Assembly: GCA_943788695.1 (NCBI GenBank) | Contig: CALSRG010000001.1 | Coordinates: 186,001-250,000 of the forward strand | DNA: 64,000 nt | Direction: 5' to 3' | Origin: an uncultured Flavobacteriaceae bacterium | GTDB taxonomy: Bacteria > Bacteroidota > Bacteroidia > Flavobacteriales > Flavobacteriaceae | Part shown: piece by piece, positions 9,439 to 19,375 of the stretch | Numbering within the stretch: the first letter of the stretch is position 1 | How the letters are laid out: every line of letters starts with the position of its first letter | Notes under the pieces: model-generated | Seen by the model: the letters and a program-made list of their open reading frames with translations, nothing else | Database searches by the model: none | Told to the model about the DNA's origin: nothing | Made by a program: the position numbers and the translations under genes

Positions 9439-9761
9439 GCAACACTAATATCGATATTCAAGCCTTAGGCGAACAAGTTGTTAACGTATTAAAGTCCATT
9501 TTTGATCCCGAGATTCCTGTGGATATATATGAATTGGGACTCATTTATGACGTTTTTGTTAATGAAGACGCCGATGTTAAAGTCCTCATGACTTTGACCA
9601 CACCGAACTGTCCAGTGGCCGAAACCCTACCAGTCGAGGTAGAAGAGAAAATAAAGTCCATTGATTTGGTAAAAAGTGCTGAAGTTGAAATCACTTTTGA
9701 TCCGCCATGGACACAAGACTTGATGAGTGAAGCCGCTAAATTAGAATTAGGATTACTTTAG
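9435..9761 (+). CDS. DUF59/MIP18-family SUF-associated protein (SufT-like)
   Basis: A 108-residue single-domain MIP18/DUF59 protein. The family motifs are visible: DPEIPVDIYELGLIYDV (about 22-38), then TLTTPNCPVAETLP with its conserved cysteine, and FDPPWTQDLMSEAAK at the C-terminus. Members linked to SUF operons act late in Fe-S maturation, delivering clusters to particular targets; that role is from the family, not shown here. It has no N-terminal extension, unlike longer SufT proteins, so I leave the symbol blank. Confidence 0.88.
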   Translation: MSNTNIDIQALGEQVVNVLKSIFDPEIPVDIYELGLIYDVFVNEDADVKVLMTLTTPNCPVAETLPVEVEEKIKSIDLVKSAEVEITFDPPWTQDLMSEAAKLELGLL

Positions 9762-9765
9762 AATT

Positions 9766-10269
9766 ATGACAGATTTCATCGTTAATAGAGTCGCAAATAG
9801 TACGTTAGTAACCATTGATTTGGAGGACTTTTATGATGACACCCCAAGAATTTTCGTTGATTTCTCTCAATGGCTCGAGGATGGACTTATTTTGCGTGAA
9901 CAGTCCTTCAGAGCTCAATTAAATCAACACAATTGGACTGCGTATAAAGGCGCGCATGTAGCGATTGGTTGCAGTACAGATGTCATAATTCCTGCATGGG
10001 CCTCAATGTTAGTCGCCACTTACATTGCTCCAATAGCTCAAACATTGGTTCAAGGCAGTCTCAAAGCCTTGGACTCAGCTATATTTCAAAACATCATAGA
10101 AAACATGGACGCTTCGGCCTTTGAAGGCAAGCCAGTCATTATAAAGGGGTGCTCCAAAAAACCAGTTCCCCCAGCAGCTTATGTGGCACTCGTCTGCAAA
10201 TTACAACCAATTGTAAAGTCGTTAATGTTTGGAGAAGCTTGTTCAACCGTACCCTTGTTCAAAAATTAA
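9766..10269 (+). CDS. DUF2480 family protein
   Basis: A 167-residue soluble protein recognised as DUF2480, a Bacteroidota family that commonly follows the SUF genes. Visible features are an N-terminal VNRVANSTLVTIDLEDFYDD and a C-terminal basic, cysteine-containing block IIKGCSKKPVPPAAYVAL. A further Cys lies in HVAIGCSTDVIIP and another near the C-terminus. The spaced cysteines and the operon position (4 bases after the DUF59 gene) suggest a role with Fe-S clusters, but no biochemical function is known to me. No signal peptide or membrane segment. Confidence 0.85.
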   Translation: MTDFIVNRVANSTLVTIDLEDFYDDTPRIFVDFSQWLEDGLILREQSFRAQLNQHNWTAYKGAHVAIGCSTDVIIPAWASMLVATYIAPIAQTLVQGSLKALDSAIFQNIIENMDASAFEGKPVIIKGCSKKPVPPAAYVALVCKLQPIVKSLMFGEACSTVPLFKN

Positions 10270-10325
10270 TTTTAATTTTATAGAATTATAAGATCATAAA
10301 AAACAACACCTCACATCAAGAAATA

Positions 10326-11198
10326 ATGAAAAACCTACTCCCTCTCTTTTTTTTAATTGGTTTGATCACTTTTGGTCAAACACCAAAAAACGATAGTATT
10401 CCGCCCAGTCCATGGAACATGTCAGGAAAATTTAATTTTACTTTTAACCAATCTTCATTTACAAATTGGACTGCCGGTGGCGAAAGTAGCTTGTCTGGAA
10501 CCATTTTGATCAATTATGATATTAATTACAACAAAGGACGCTGGCATTGGGACACCAAATTACTTGGAGCCTATGGTTTAATAAAATTGAAGGACGATAC
10601 TTTTGAAAAGAAGACGGATGACCGCATTGAAATTTATTCGATCGTAGGATTAAAAGGTCCAAAAAATTGGTACGCCTCTGCTTTTTTAAACTTTAAAAGT
10701 CAATTTTCTATAGGATACAAATACAGTAAAAATTCTGAAGGCATTGATGTCCGTTCTGAATTTACAGATTTTATGTCTCCTGCAATGATGTCTTCAGGGC
10801 CTGGATTCCAATGGAAAAAAAGTGATAATTTTTCTTTTAACCTTGCTCCAGCTACCTCTAGAATTACTTTAGTGAATAGTCGTTTTACCGCTGATCGTGA
10901 TGATTATTTTGGAGTGAAACGAGGTAAAGATTCGCGCTATGAGCTGGGATTTACGGGCTCAGGATATTTAAAGTTTAAGGCTGCTGAAAATGTGACTGTG
11001 GAGCAGATATTACATCTATTTTCAAATTACTTGGATGAGTTTCAAAATGTTGATGTTGATTACAGTTTAAATATTGAATTAAAAATCAACAAATATTTAG
11101 GGACAACAATAATGGGCCAGTTAGTTTATGACGACAATGCCTTCCGTGGGCTTCAAGTAAGAGAAATTTTTGGCCTGGGCGTGAACTTCGTGTTTTAG
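10326..11198 (+). CDS. DUF3078 outer-membrane beta-barrel-like protein
   Basis: A 290-residue secreted protein with an N-terminal signal peptide (MKNLLPLFFLIGLITFGQ). The body is recognised as DUF3078: NQSSFTNWTAGGESSLSG near residues 39-56, followed by alternating amphipathic strands and ending in an aromatic FGLGVNFVF, as in outer-membrane beta-barrels that end in Phe. Its function is unknown. It lies 56 bases after DUF2480 in the same direction, and its stop codon overlaps the hflX stop from the opposite strand by 4 bases. Possibly a read-through gene of the SUF operon, though I see no terminator between them. Confidence 0.85.
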   Translation: MKNLLPLFFLIGLITFGQTPKNDSIPPSPWNMSGKFNFTFNQSSFTNWTAGGESSLSGTILINYDINYNKGRWHWDTKLLGAYGLIKLKDDTFEKKTDDRIEIYSIVGLKGPKNWYASAFLNFKSQFSIGYKYSKNSEGIDVRSEFTDFMSPAMMSSGPGFQWKKSDNFSFNLAPATSRITLVNSRFTADRDDYFGVKRGKDSRYELGFTGSGYLKFKAAENVTVEQILHLFSNYLDEFQNVDVDYSLNIELKINKYLGTTIMGQLVYDDNAFRGLQVREIFGLGVNFVF

Positions 11199-12409
11199 TC
11201 AATCGAGTCTAAATTATCAGGATACAAAAAGTGATTATAAGGAAACCGCGTAATATGAATTTCCTTAACTGCGGAATAAATCGATTCCTTGAGTGCCTCC
11301 ATATTGATCTGCTTTGTTACCGAAACAAATACAACAGGCGTGTCCATTTTTGCCATCCAACTGCGCTCTAATTCCTCCAAGGTAAAATGTTGTGAATCTC
11401 TAGTGATGGTTAAATCAGTCTCGTCATATGGAATAGGCTTGTATGCATCAATTTTATTGAATACAACAAGCGAAGGTTTTTCGGCACAACCAATTTCGGA
11501 CAGAATGGTATTTACAGAGTCCATATGGTCTTGAAAATTAGGGTGCGCTAAGTCAACGACATGGATTAAAAAATCAGCCTCTCTAACCTCATCTAAAGTG
11601 CTTTTGAACGACTCCACCAGCTGGGTTGGTAGCTTGCGAATGAAACCCACAGTATCGCTCAAAAGAAATGGCAAGTTCTTAACCACTACCTTTCGCACTG
11701 TAGTGTCCAAAGTTGCAAATAATTTATTTTCGGCAAATACTTCCGATTTGCTAACGCTATTCATTAAAGTTGATTTACCTACATTGGTGTAACCGACCAG
11801 GGCAACACGAACCATTTTGCCGCGATTGCCTCGCTGAACCGCCATTTGCTTATCAATTGTTTTCAACTTTGCTTTCAACAATCCAATCCGATCACGAACA
11901 ATTCTGCGGTCTGTTTCAATTTCAGTTTCTCCTGGCCCACGCATACCAATACCTCCTTTTTGTCGTTCGAGATGGGTCCACATGCCACGCAATCGAGGTA
12001 ATAAATACTCACATTGAGCCAATTCAACCTGTGTTCTGGCATAACTCGTTTTGGCACGCTGTGCGAATATATCTAGAATCAGATTCGTACGATCCAATAC
12101 CTTACAATTCAAAATTTTACTCAAATTGCGTTCTTGAGCCGAGGTCAATTCATCATCAAAAATGGCAGTGGTGATATTATTATCCTCAATAAAGGCGCGA
12201 ATAGCTTCGACTTTCCCAGACCCTACAAATGTACTTGCATTTGGATGATCCATCTTTTGAGTAAACCTCTTAATAACCTCACCACCTGCTGTCTCAGTCA
12301 AAAAAGTCAACTCATCTAAATATTCTTTAGATTTTTCTATATCTTGATCAGAAGTAATCAGGCCAACCAAAACGGTTTGCTCAAATTCTTGATGCCTTGT
12401 TTCTAACAT
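11195..12409 (-). CDS. hflX: ribosome-associated GTPase HflX
   Basis: A 404-residue HflX GTPase. An N-terminal ATP/ribosome-binding domain (about 1-195) ends in the family block GIGMRGPGETEIETDRR. The GTPase domain follows, with G1 GYTNVGKST (about 206-214), G3 DTVGF and G4 NKID. HflX splits stalled 70S ribosomes, especially after heat stress. The start ATG at 12409 lies only 4 bases after a perfect -7 promoter box, so the message is probably leaderless. The stop overlaps the convergent DUF3078 stop by 4 bases. Confidence 0.95.
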   Translation of the reverse strand: MLETRHQEFEQTVLVGLITSDQDIEKSKEYLDELTFLTETAGGEVIKRFTQKMDHPNASTFVGSGKVEAIRAFIEDNNITTAIFDDELTSAQERNLSKILNCKVLDRTNLILDIFAQRAKTSYARTQVELAQCEYLLPRLRGMWTHLERQKGGIGMRGPGETEIETDRRIVRDRIGLLKAKLKTIDKQMAVQRGNRGKMVRVALVGYTNVGKSTLMNSVSKSEVFAENKLFATLDTTVRKVVVKNLPFLLSDTVGFIRKLPTQLVESFKSTLDEVREADFLIHVVDLAHPNFQDHMDSVNTILSEIGCAEKPSLVVFNKIDAYKPIPYDETDLTITRDSQHFTLEELERSWMAKMDTPVVFVSVTKQINMEALKESIYSAVKEIHITRFPYNHFLYPDNLDSID

Positions 12410-12413
12410 GATA

Positions 12414-12421
12414 CAAAAGTA
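12414..12421 (-). promoter_or_regulatory. -7 box of hflX promoter (predicted leaderless)
   Basis: TACTTTTG on the minus strand matches TAnnTTTG and ends 4 bases before the hflX ATG. In Bacteroidota the transcription start is usually a few bases beyond this box, placing it at or near the ATG itself. No clear -33 TTG. Confidence 0.45.
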
Positions 12422-12648
12422 ATTGTAGAAAAGCCGATTTAATAATTTTTTAACTTAAAATCGATAACTCAAAAATTTTACATAAAAAAATAAGACTGAA
12501 GCCTATTTTCTTATCCCACTTAAAGTATTTTGACATTTAATAATTATTTTCATTTAAAAAAGGTCAAAATCATTTTCTCATAAAAAATAGTTACCTTTTG
12601 AAAAATATTTTTTACATTTCCTTCTCGCAAAAAAAAACACCATTTACC

Positions 12649-15600
12649 ATGAAACAATTCAACTTTTTATTTTTTTGGTCATTCTGTTTATTTGCCTCTG
12701 TTTCTATGGCACAGGTAATTAATGAACCTGCAAACTGGCCAAATCTTAACTGGACTATTGGAGGGTCGTATGCAGAATCTGGGCTAGTAGCTAATCCCAC
12801 TGTCGACGCTTCGTTCACTTATGATGACGATGCAGCTGGTTCAAGTGCCGTCAATAATATTAATGCAGAATCACCTGTATTTGACTTAACACCCGCTTTT
12901 GCCGCAAGTGAATTTAATATCATTTTTACTTTAGATTATGTACATTATAATACAGGTGGCTCGTTAACTTTAGACTATTGGGATGCCGATAGTTCAACTT
13001 GGGTTATTGTCGATTCTATCGATGGATCTTCTGACTGGGGACAAGATTATACAGGATGTACTGGGTCTACAGTCTTTCAAGCCGCTTTAAATATTTCAAG
13101 TTTTTCGGCTACTCAGCTTAGTGGGTTTAAATACCGTTTTGCTTATGACGATGGAGGCGGATGGCAATGGGGATATTGCATCCAAAACCCAGTAGTCACT
13201 TCGCAAGGTGCTGCAGCTCCGAACTGCGACGCTACGATGACATCACCAGCCGATGGTGCTACGGCTGTAGCAATCGAAACTGCTGTGAACTGGTCTGCAG
13301 CTTCTGGCTTTCCAACAGGCTATACAATATCGATTGGAACAACTGCAGGAGGAACTGACGTGGTGAATGCCGCAGACGTTGGCGCTCTACTAACCTTCAC
13401 GCCAGCTACTGTTTTGGCATACGCCACAGAATACTTTGTTACCATTACCCCATATAATGATGCAGGTAGTGCGACAGGCTGTACGTCAGCTAGTTTTACA
13501 ACCGAAGATGATCCTAACGTAACTGTTGACTGTACCGCTGGTCCAGTTAATACAGTTTTTTGTTATGAAAGTGGAACAACAACAGTCTACTCTTACTCAA
13601 GTGCAGATGGGTCTCCTTTAAGTCTGACAATAAACTCTGGAGGAATAGAAAACAACTGGGATAATCTAATTATTTTAGATTCTGACGGTACTGAACTATA
13701 CAACGGATATGGTAACGGTGGAGATTTAGCAGGACTTTCTTTTCAATCATCTGGTTCAAGTATAACCATTCAGGTCGTTGCCGACGGATCTGTCAGTTGT
13801 GCGACTAGTAGCACTATTTCTCCAATTGATCTAATAGTAGCATGTGCTACTTGCGAGAATCCATCAGTAGATTTTATGCTCATGTCAGATTGTACTAATG
13901 GTGAGCAATTTGTTGTCAATGTTGACATCACAAGCATCGGTAGTGCAACGAGTTTAAATGTTAACGATGATTATGGCAGTGCAGCTCAAGTGGTTTCAGC
14001 TACTGGTCTTGTGGTCATGGGACCTTATCCAAATGGAACTTCTGTAGTTGTAACTGTTGCTAATAATAATGATGGTAACTGTTTAGTTACCAGTCAAAGT
14101 TTTACTCAAGCGGCTTGTCCACCAGACAATGACATCTGCGTAACTGCAGAGACAATCGTTTGCGGCGATACTGTTACTGGTAATACATCAACGGCGACCT
14201 CTAATGGTGCGCCAACAGATTTTTGCGGAACTGGAAGTGGTGCCCCAGGAGTATGGTATACTTTTGAAGGAACAAGCGAAATCATAACAGCCTCACTTTG
14301 TAATTCAAGTTACGACACTAAAATACAAGTACTTGAAGGCAGTTGTGGTGCGTTAAATTGTGTAACCGGTAATGATGATGCGTGTGGACTTCAGTCTGAA
14401 GTAGTTTTCATTGGAACAGCAGGTGTAACGTATTATGTTTATGTCTATGGTTTCGGCTCATCAACAGGCGATTATGAGCTTGCTTTAAGCTGCGAGCCTA
14501 TTCCAGACCCTCCAATTAATGACGAGTGTACTAATGCAACAGTACTGGTTGCTAATGACGGTGCTGAATGTGTGTCATTCGAATCAGGAACCGTCTACGG
14601 TGCTACACCTTCAGGTGAAGCGAATACTTGTTTTGGTTCAGATGACGACGATGTATGGTTTACTTTTGAAGCTGTTTCAACTGATGCTGGGGTAAGCCTT
14701 TCAAATATTGTTGGAAGTACTACAGATTTGTATCACGTTGTTTATGAAGGCAACGATTGTAATAACTTAACCCAACTTTATTGTAGTGATGACGAATCTA
14801 GTGTTGCGAACGGATTGACGATTGGCGCAACTTATTACGTGCGTGTTTACTCTTGGACCTCTAACCCGCTTCAAGATGTCAATTTCGACATCTGTGTGTT
14901 CGCAGTTCCACCGCCTGTGACAACAAGCACTACGCTTTACACTCCTGATGAAATTGTCAGAGACGTGCTGTTAGGTGGAGATGATTGCGGTCAAATTTTC
15001 AACGTCACAACCTCAACAGGTTCAAATTTCAATGATGTAAACGGCATTGGTTATTTCGATCGAAACGGATCTGCTTGGCCCTTTGTAAACGGCTTAGTTT
15101 TATCATCAGGAAATGTTGATGATATTTCAGGTCCTGAAACTGGAATCATTTCAGACGGAAGTTTCGTCTGGCCTGGAGATTTCGACTTGGAAAATAATGT
15201 TGGAACAGTCGATATAGGTGACTCAAATAATGCTTCTATTTTGGAATTCGATTTTATTCCAGTTACTGATTATATGAGTTTTGATTTCATATTTGCTTCA
15301 GAAGAATATGGAACTTTCCAATGTGATTTTAGTGATGCTTTTGCATTCTTACTCACTTATCCTGACGGAACGGTTCTGAATCTAGCGAAAATTCCTGGAA
15401 CTGACGACGAAGTTTCTGTATTTAATGTTCGTGACGAAGCTTACAACGGTTTCTGCTCATCCGTTAATCCTGAATGGTTCGATAAATTTTACGGTTTCAA
15501 TGGAGACCCTGCTTTGACTGATCCAATTGATATTATTGGTTACACCAAAGTAATGACTGCAGCCGCAGATGTCATTACAGGAGAACTATACCATATCAAA

Positions 15601-16497
15601 TTGGTTATTGCAGATGCAGGTGATACAGCATATGATTCAGCTGTATTTATAGGCGGAGGCACCTTTAACATTGGTAGTCCTAACTTAGGAGAAGACATTC
15701 TCTTAAGCTCCGGAAACGCAAACTGTCAAGGTGAAGAGGTGTTAATTACAGCTTATGATTCTGCTGATCAACAACCACCAAATTCAGAATTGACTTGGTA
15801 TCAAGATGGTGTACTGATCGAAGAAGCAACTGGCAGTTTGGTTTGGGGTGTTACAGAAACGGGCTATTATAGTGTTGGTGTAACCATAAACGGTACAACT
15901 TGTACTTTCGAAGATGAAGTGTTAATCGAATTCTTCCCCGTTCCAATGGTAGAAATGTCAGAAACCACAGTTGTCAAATGTGCCAACGAAGATCATATTA
16001 TCGAGGCTACAGTAACCAATTTAACCACAGCTACCCCAGCCTTTGGTGATCTTATATACACCTGGTATGACGATGGCGAAGAGGTTCAGACTGGTGCCAG
16101 CAACACTTATACCTTAACAGCTGACGAAGAGCGCGAAGGCATGATTACAGTCATTGTTACCGACTCCTCAACAGGTTGTGGTGGTGAAGGTGCAACAGAT
16201 GTTTCCTTTTACGAAAACAAATATTGTGTCGATATACCTCAAGGTCTTTCTCCAAACGGAGATGGTGTTAATGATTGTCTAATTTTAGACCACTTAGAGG
16301 CCAAAGAAGATATTCAAGACTTTGTTGTCTATAATAGATACGGAACAGAGGTTTTCAGAAAGACAGAATATGTGAAAGAATGGTGTGGAACTGATCAAAA
16401 CGGAACTGAATTGCTTCCTGTAGGAACGTATTTCTACATCACTACCTTTAAATCTGAACGAGAGCCTATCCGAAGCTGGATTTATATTAATTATTAA
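12649..16497 (+). CDS. T9SS type B sorting domain surface protein with choice-of-anchor L domain
   Basis: A 1282-residue secreted protein. It starts with a signal peptide (MKQFNFLFFWSFCLFASVSMAQ) at the ATG 12649; an in-frame TTG 51 bases earlier would put a basic tail before it and is unlikely. In order: a jelly-roll-like N-terminal region, a fibronectin-like domain (about 195-290), a CUB-like Cys-bounded domain (about 300-395), two related domains beginning NDICVTAE and NDECTNAT (about 495-615 and 625-750), a choice-of-anchor L domain (about 765-1010), Ig-like domains, and the type B (gliding-associated) C-terminal domain starting near PQGLSPNGDGVNDCL. The latter directs T9SS export. The PorP/SprF gene 17 bases downstream is probably its anchor. 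Likely an adhesin; ligand unknown. Confidence 0.88.
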   Translation: MKQFNFLFFWSFCLFASVSMAQVINEPANWPNLNWTIGGSYAESGLVANPTVDASFTYDDDAAGSSAVNNINAESPVFDLTPAFAASEFNIIFTLDYVHYNTGGSLTLDYWDADSSTWVIVDSIDGSSDWGQDYTGCTGSTVFQAALNISSFSATQLSGFKYRFAYDDGGGWQWGYCIQNPVVTSQGAAAPNCDATMTSPADGATAVAIETAVNWSAASGFPTGYTISIGTTAGGTDVVNAADVGALLTFTPATVLAYATEYFVTITPYNDAGSATGCTSASFTTEDDPNVTVDCTAGPVNTVFCYESGTTTVYSYSSADGSPLSLTINSGGIENNWDNLIILDSDGTELYNGYGNGGDLAGLSFQSSGSSITIQVVADGSVSCATSSTISPIDLIVACATCENPSVDFMLMSDCTNGEQFVVNVDITSIGSATSLNVNDDYGSAAQVVSATGLVVMGPYPNGTSVVVTVANNNDGNCLVTSQSFTQAACPPDNDICVTAETIVCGDTVTGNTSTATSNGAPTDFCGTGSGAPGVWYTFEGTSEIITASLCNSSYDTKIQVLEGSCGALNCVTGNDDACGLQSEVVFIGTAGVTYYVYVYGFGSSTGDYELALSCEPIPDPPINDECTNATVLVANDGAECVSFESGTVYGATPSGEANTCFGSDDDDVWFTFEAVSTDAGVSLSNIVGSTTDLYHVVYEGNDCNNLTQLYCSDDESSVANGLTIGATYYVRVYSWTSNPLQDVNFDICVFAVPPPVTTSTTLYTPDEIVRDVLLGGDDCGQIFNVTTSTGSNFNDVNGIGYFDRNGSAWPFVNGLVLSSGNVDDISGPETGIISDGSFVWPGDFDLENNVGTVDIGDSNNASILEFDFIPVTDYMSFDFIFASEEYGTFQCDFSDAFAFLLTYPDGTVLNLAKIPGTDDEVSVFNVRDEAYNGFCSSVNPEWFDKFYGFNGDPALTDPIDIIGYTKVMTAAADVITGELYHIKLVIADAGDTAYDSAVFIGGGTFNIGSPNLGEDILLSSGNANCQGEEVLITAYDSADQQPPNSELTWYQDGVLIEEATGSLVWGVTETGYYSVGVTINGTTCTFEDEVLIEFFPVPMVEMSETTVVKCANEDHIIEATVTNLTTATPAFGDLIYTWYDDGEEVQTGASNTYTLTADEEREGMITVIVTDSSTGCGGEGATDVSFYENKYCVDIPQGLSPNGDGVNDCLILDHLEAKEDIQDFVVYNRYGTEVFRKTEYVKEWCGTDQNGTELLPVGTYFYITTFKSEREPIRSWIYINY

Positions 16498-16514
16498 TTT
16501 AAAAGACTATTCTA

Positions 16515-17426
16515 ATGAAACATTTATATAGCTTTCTTTTATTGCTAGCCTCAGGATGGTGTCTTCAGGCACAACAAGATCCTCAGTACACGCAATACAT
16601 GTATAACATGAACGTCGTTAACCCAGCGTATGCTGGATCGGCAGATGTTCTCTCTTTTGGAATGCTTTACCGAACCCAATGGGTTGGTTTTGATGGAGCG
16701 CCAAAAACATTCACTTTTGCTGGACATGCCCCAGTAAGTGAACGGGTAGGGCTTGGACTCTCGGTTATTTCTGATGAAATTGGGCCCGTCAAAGAGACTA
16801 ATGCTTATGCTGATTTTTCTTACACTTTACCTGTTGGTAATCTAACCCGGCTGGCTTTAGGGGTCAAAGCAGGAGCAACATTTCATAACATCGGACTCAA
16901 TGGAATCACATTGATTGATCCTAATGATATTTTCTTCAACGAAAATATCAACGGAGCAACACCCAATGTAGGAGCTGGAGCTTATCTCTATATACCAAAT
17001 AAATATTATGTATCTCTTTCGGTACCTAATATTTTGAGTGCCGTGCATCTTGATGCAGATGGTACAAAAATTGGTTCAGAAACCCAGCACGCCTTTCTCG
17101 CAGCTGGTTATGTTTTTGATTTGGGAACTAACTTTAAACTCAAACCTCATGGACTTGTAAAATATGCATCAACTGCGCCAGTAAGTTTTGATGTCAATGC
17201 AAATCTGTTCATGTATGATTTGGTGGAAGTAGGTGTGGGTTATCGTCTCGACGATAGCATCAGTGGATTGATCAATTTTGTGGTTTCTCCAAATTTACGA
17301 ATCGGATATGCGTATGATAATATTCAATCAGATCTAAAAATAGATGCCAGTGCCTCGCACGAAATCTTTTTAAATTTTGATTTGAATTTCCCACGTAAGG
17401 TATCACGTTCGCCTCGTTATTTCTAA
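16515..17426 (+). CDS. PorP/SprF family type IX secretion outer-membrane protein
   Basis: A 303-residue PorP/SprF-family beta-barrel with a signal peptide ending at about residue 19 (LLASGWCLQAQ). The hallmark after it is QDPQYTQYMYNMNVVNPAYA (20-39), then YRTQWVGFDGAPKTF. In Flavobacterium johnsoniae, SprF is needed for secretion and surface attachment of the type B-domain adhesin SprB, and type B cargo genes are often followed by their own SprF-like gene. The position 17 bases after a type B cargo fits that pairing here (inference). It ends in a strand with a C-terminal aromatic (SPRYF). Confidence 0.93.
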   Translation: MKHLYSFLLLLASGWCLQAQQDPQYTQYMYNMNVVNPAYAGSADVLSFGMLYRTQWVGFDGAPKTFTFAGHAPVSERVGLGLSVISDEIGPVKETNAYADFSYTLPVGNLTRLALGVKAGATFHNIGLNGITLIDPNDIFFNENINGATPNVGAGAYLYIPNKYYVSLSVPNILSAVHLDADGTKIGSETQHAFLAAGYVFDLGTNFKLKPHGLVKYASTAPVSFDVNANLFMYDLVEVGVGYRLDDSISGLINFVVSPNLRIGYAYDNIQSDLKIDASASHEIFLNFDLNFPRKVSRSPRYF

Positions 17427-17443
17427 TTTATAAATCTTTGAAA

Positions 17444-19357
17444 ATGAATTTAAAACATTTCAACATATTTCTAATTGCCGCGACCATGAGTGCATCAACT
17501 ATATTTGCACAGTCGCAGGCTACCAAACGAGCCGACAAACATTTTAGCCGTTTGGAATTTGTAAAAGCTGCTTCCGACTACGAAAAATTAGTAGAAAACG
17601 GGAAAGCAGACGCTTATGTTTTTACGCGCTTGGCAGATTGTTATTACAATATTTTTAATACTACAGCCGCAGAAAGTTACTATGCCATGGCGCTTGAAAC
17701 TTCTGATGACGCTGAGCTGAAATACAAATATGCTCAAATGCTCAAAGCAAACGGCAAGTATGATGCATCAAATGCCGCCATGCGCGATTTTGCTGCCATG
17801 CGTCCTGGTGATCAACGAGCCTCAGCTTTTTTAGCAAATCCAAACTATATTCCAAGTATTATTGAAGGTGGACAAAAATTTAATATCCAAAATTTAGATT
17901 TGAACACCGAAGGTTCTGATTTTGGTGGAACGCTTCAAGGCGACAATTTATACATCACCTCATCAAGAAACAGCCAACGTCGTACTTATGGCTGGAATAA
18001 CGAACCTTTCTTGGATATCTATAAATTCAACGTAACGGATGAAGGCGCTTATGTTGCAGAACAACTAATGGGTCCTAACGTGAATACCCAATATCATGAG
18101 GGTATTGTAAGTTTTTCTCCAGATGGCAATACGATGTATTTTTCAAGAGAAAGTTTTTATGAAAAAGAATATGTAAAAGATTCTCTATCCCGTAATAAAT
18201 TTAGTGTCCTTCAACTTTTTAAAGTTGAAAAACAGGGCTCTGGATGGAGCGAAGCAACATCTCTTTCACTCAATAGTCAACTTTATTCAGTTAAAAATCC
18301 TGCTTTGAGCGCAGATGGTGGGACATTATATTTCTCTTCTGACATGCCGAACGGGTATGGTGGATTTGACATATATAAGGCAGCACTAAATACAGATGGT
18401 TCCGTTGGCGAGGCTATTAATCTAGGACAGAGGGTCAATACCGAAGGACAAGAAATGTTTCCTTTTGCTAGTGCATCAGGAACACTATATTTCTCATCGG
18501 ACGGACATCTTGGCCTGGGAGGTATGGATGTATTTTTTACAAACGAAATTGACGGTAAAACGACTCAGGTGCGAAGTGCCGGTATACCCGTAAATAGTGC
18601 GGCTGACGATTTCGCATTCCGTATAGATGAAGAAAATGGAACTGGATTTGTGTCTTCAAACCGTCCTGGCGGGAAAGGTAAAGATGATGTTTATCTACTC
18701 AAACAATTGGAGCCAGTGTGTGAGGTTGCTGTTTTAGTGACAGTTAAAGATGCTAAAACTAGCCAAGTACTTAGTGGTGCAATTGTAAACCTACGTGATA
18801 CAAACGATAATCTTATTTATACCGCCACATCAGATGGCGATGGTCAGGTATCGTTTGATTTACCATGTGACGTTAACTCAATACTTCAAGGCAGTTTAAC
18901 CGACTACGAAAGCGGAAGCCTTGAATTGGCTGGATCATTCGAAGAAAGTGTAGAAACAACACTTAATTTAAAACCTATCGAAAATCTTATTGTTGGTGAT
19001 ATGGTAGTCTTAAATCCTATTTATTTCGATTTTGACAAATCCAACATTACAGCTAAAGCTGCATTTGAATTAGATAAACTAGTCGCTATTATGCAGAAAT
19101 ACCCGCAAATCAAGATATATGCGACCTCTCATACTGATCGTCGAGGATCAACATCATATAATGACAGATTATCCGACCGACGTGCTAAGACCACCGTACA
19201 ATATGTGATCTCTAAAGGAATAGACGAAACACGTATTGAAGGTGTAGGTAGAGGAGAGCGCGAATTGAAAGATGACTGCACAAGTTGCAGCGAAGCGCAA
19301 CATCAAAGTAATAGACGTTCTGAATTTAAAATTATTGAAGGGAATCCCCAGCAATAA
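17444..19357 (+). CDS. PorE-like OmpA family protein (TPR, PD40 repeats, carboxypeptidase-regulatory, OmpA)
   Basis: A 637-residue envelope protein with a signal peptide (MNLKHFNIFLIAATMSASTIFAQ). I use the ATG at 17444; a TTG two codons earlier is in frame. Domains in order: TPR-like helices (about 25-135), PD40-type beta-propeller blades (about 150-400) with SFSPDGNTMYFSR, LSADGGTLYFSSD and ASASGTLYFSSDG, a carboxypeptidase-regulatory-like domain (about 415-495), and a C-terminal OmpA domain with YFDFDKSNITAKA and HTDRRGSTSYNDRLSDRRA, which binds peptidoglycan. The same architecture is known in PorE of the Porphyromonas T9SS. It probably ties the SprF-like anchor to the cell wall. A strong terminator follows. 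Confidence 0.9.
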   Translation: MNLKHFNIFLIAATMSASTIFAQSQATKRADKHFSRLEFVKAASDYEKLVENGKADAYVFTRLADCYYNIFNTTAAESYYAMALETSDDAELKYKYAQMLKANGKYDASNAAMRDFAAMRPGDQRASAFLANPNYIPSIIEGGQKFNIQNLDLNTEGSDFGGTLQGDNLYITSSRNSQRRTYGWNNEPFLDIYKFNVTDEGAYVAEQLMGPNVNTQYHEGIVSFSPDGNTMYFSRESFYEKEYVKDSLSRNKFSVLQLFKVEKQGSGWSEATSLSLNSQLYSVKNPALSADGGTLYFSSDMPNGYGGFDIYKAALNTDGSVGEAINLGQRVNTEGQEMFPFASASGTLYFSSDGHLGLGGMDVFFTNEIDGKTTQVRSAGIPVNSAADDFAFRIDEENGTGFVSSNRPGGKGKDDVYLLKQLEPVCEVAVLVTVKDAKTSQVLSGAIVNLRDTNDNLIYTATSDGDGQVSFDLPCDVNSILQGSLTDYESGSLELAGSFEESVETTLNLKPIENLIVGDMVVLNPIYFDFDKSNITAKAAFELDKLVAIMQKYPQIKIYATSHTDRRGSTSYNDRLSDRRAKTTVQYVISKGIDETRIEGVGRGERELKDDCTSCSEAQHQSNRRSEFKIIEGNPQQ

Positions 19358-19375
19358 TCTCAAATAACCTCGATT

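Noticed and set aside
11770..12174. 134-codon plus-strand frame opposite hflX
   Set aside because: Antisense shadow of the conserved GTPase; no start context and no recognisable protein features.
12598..12648. TTG start for the T9SS cargo gene
   Set aside because: The ATG at 12649 begins a textbook signal peptide; the extension is basic and unlike one.
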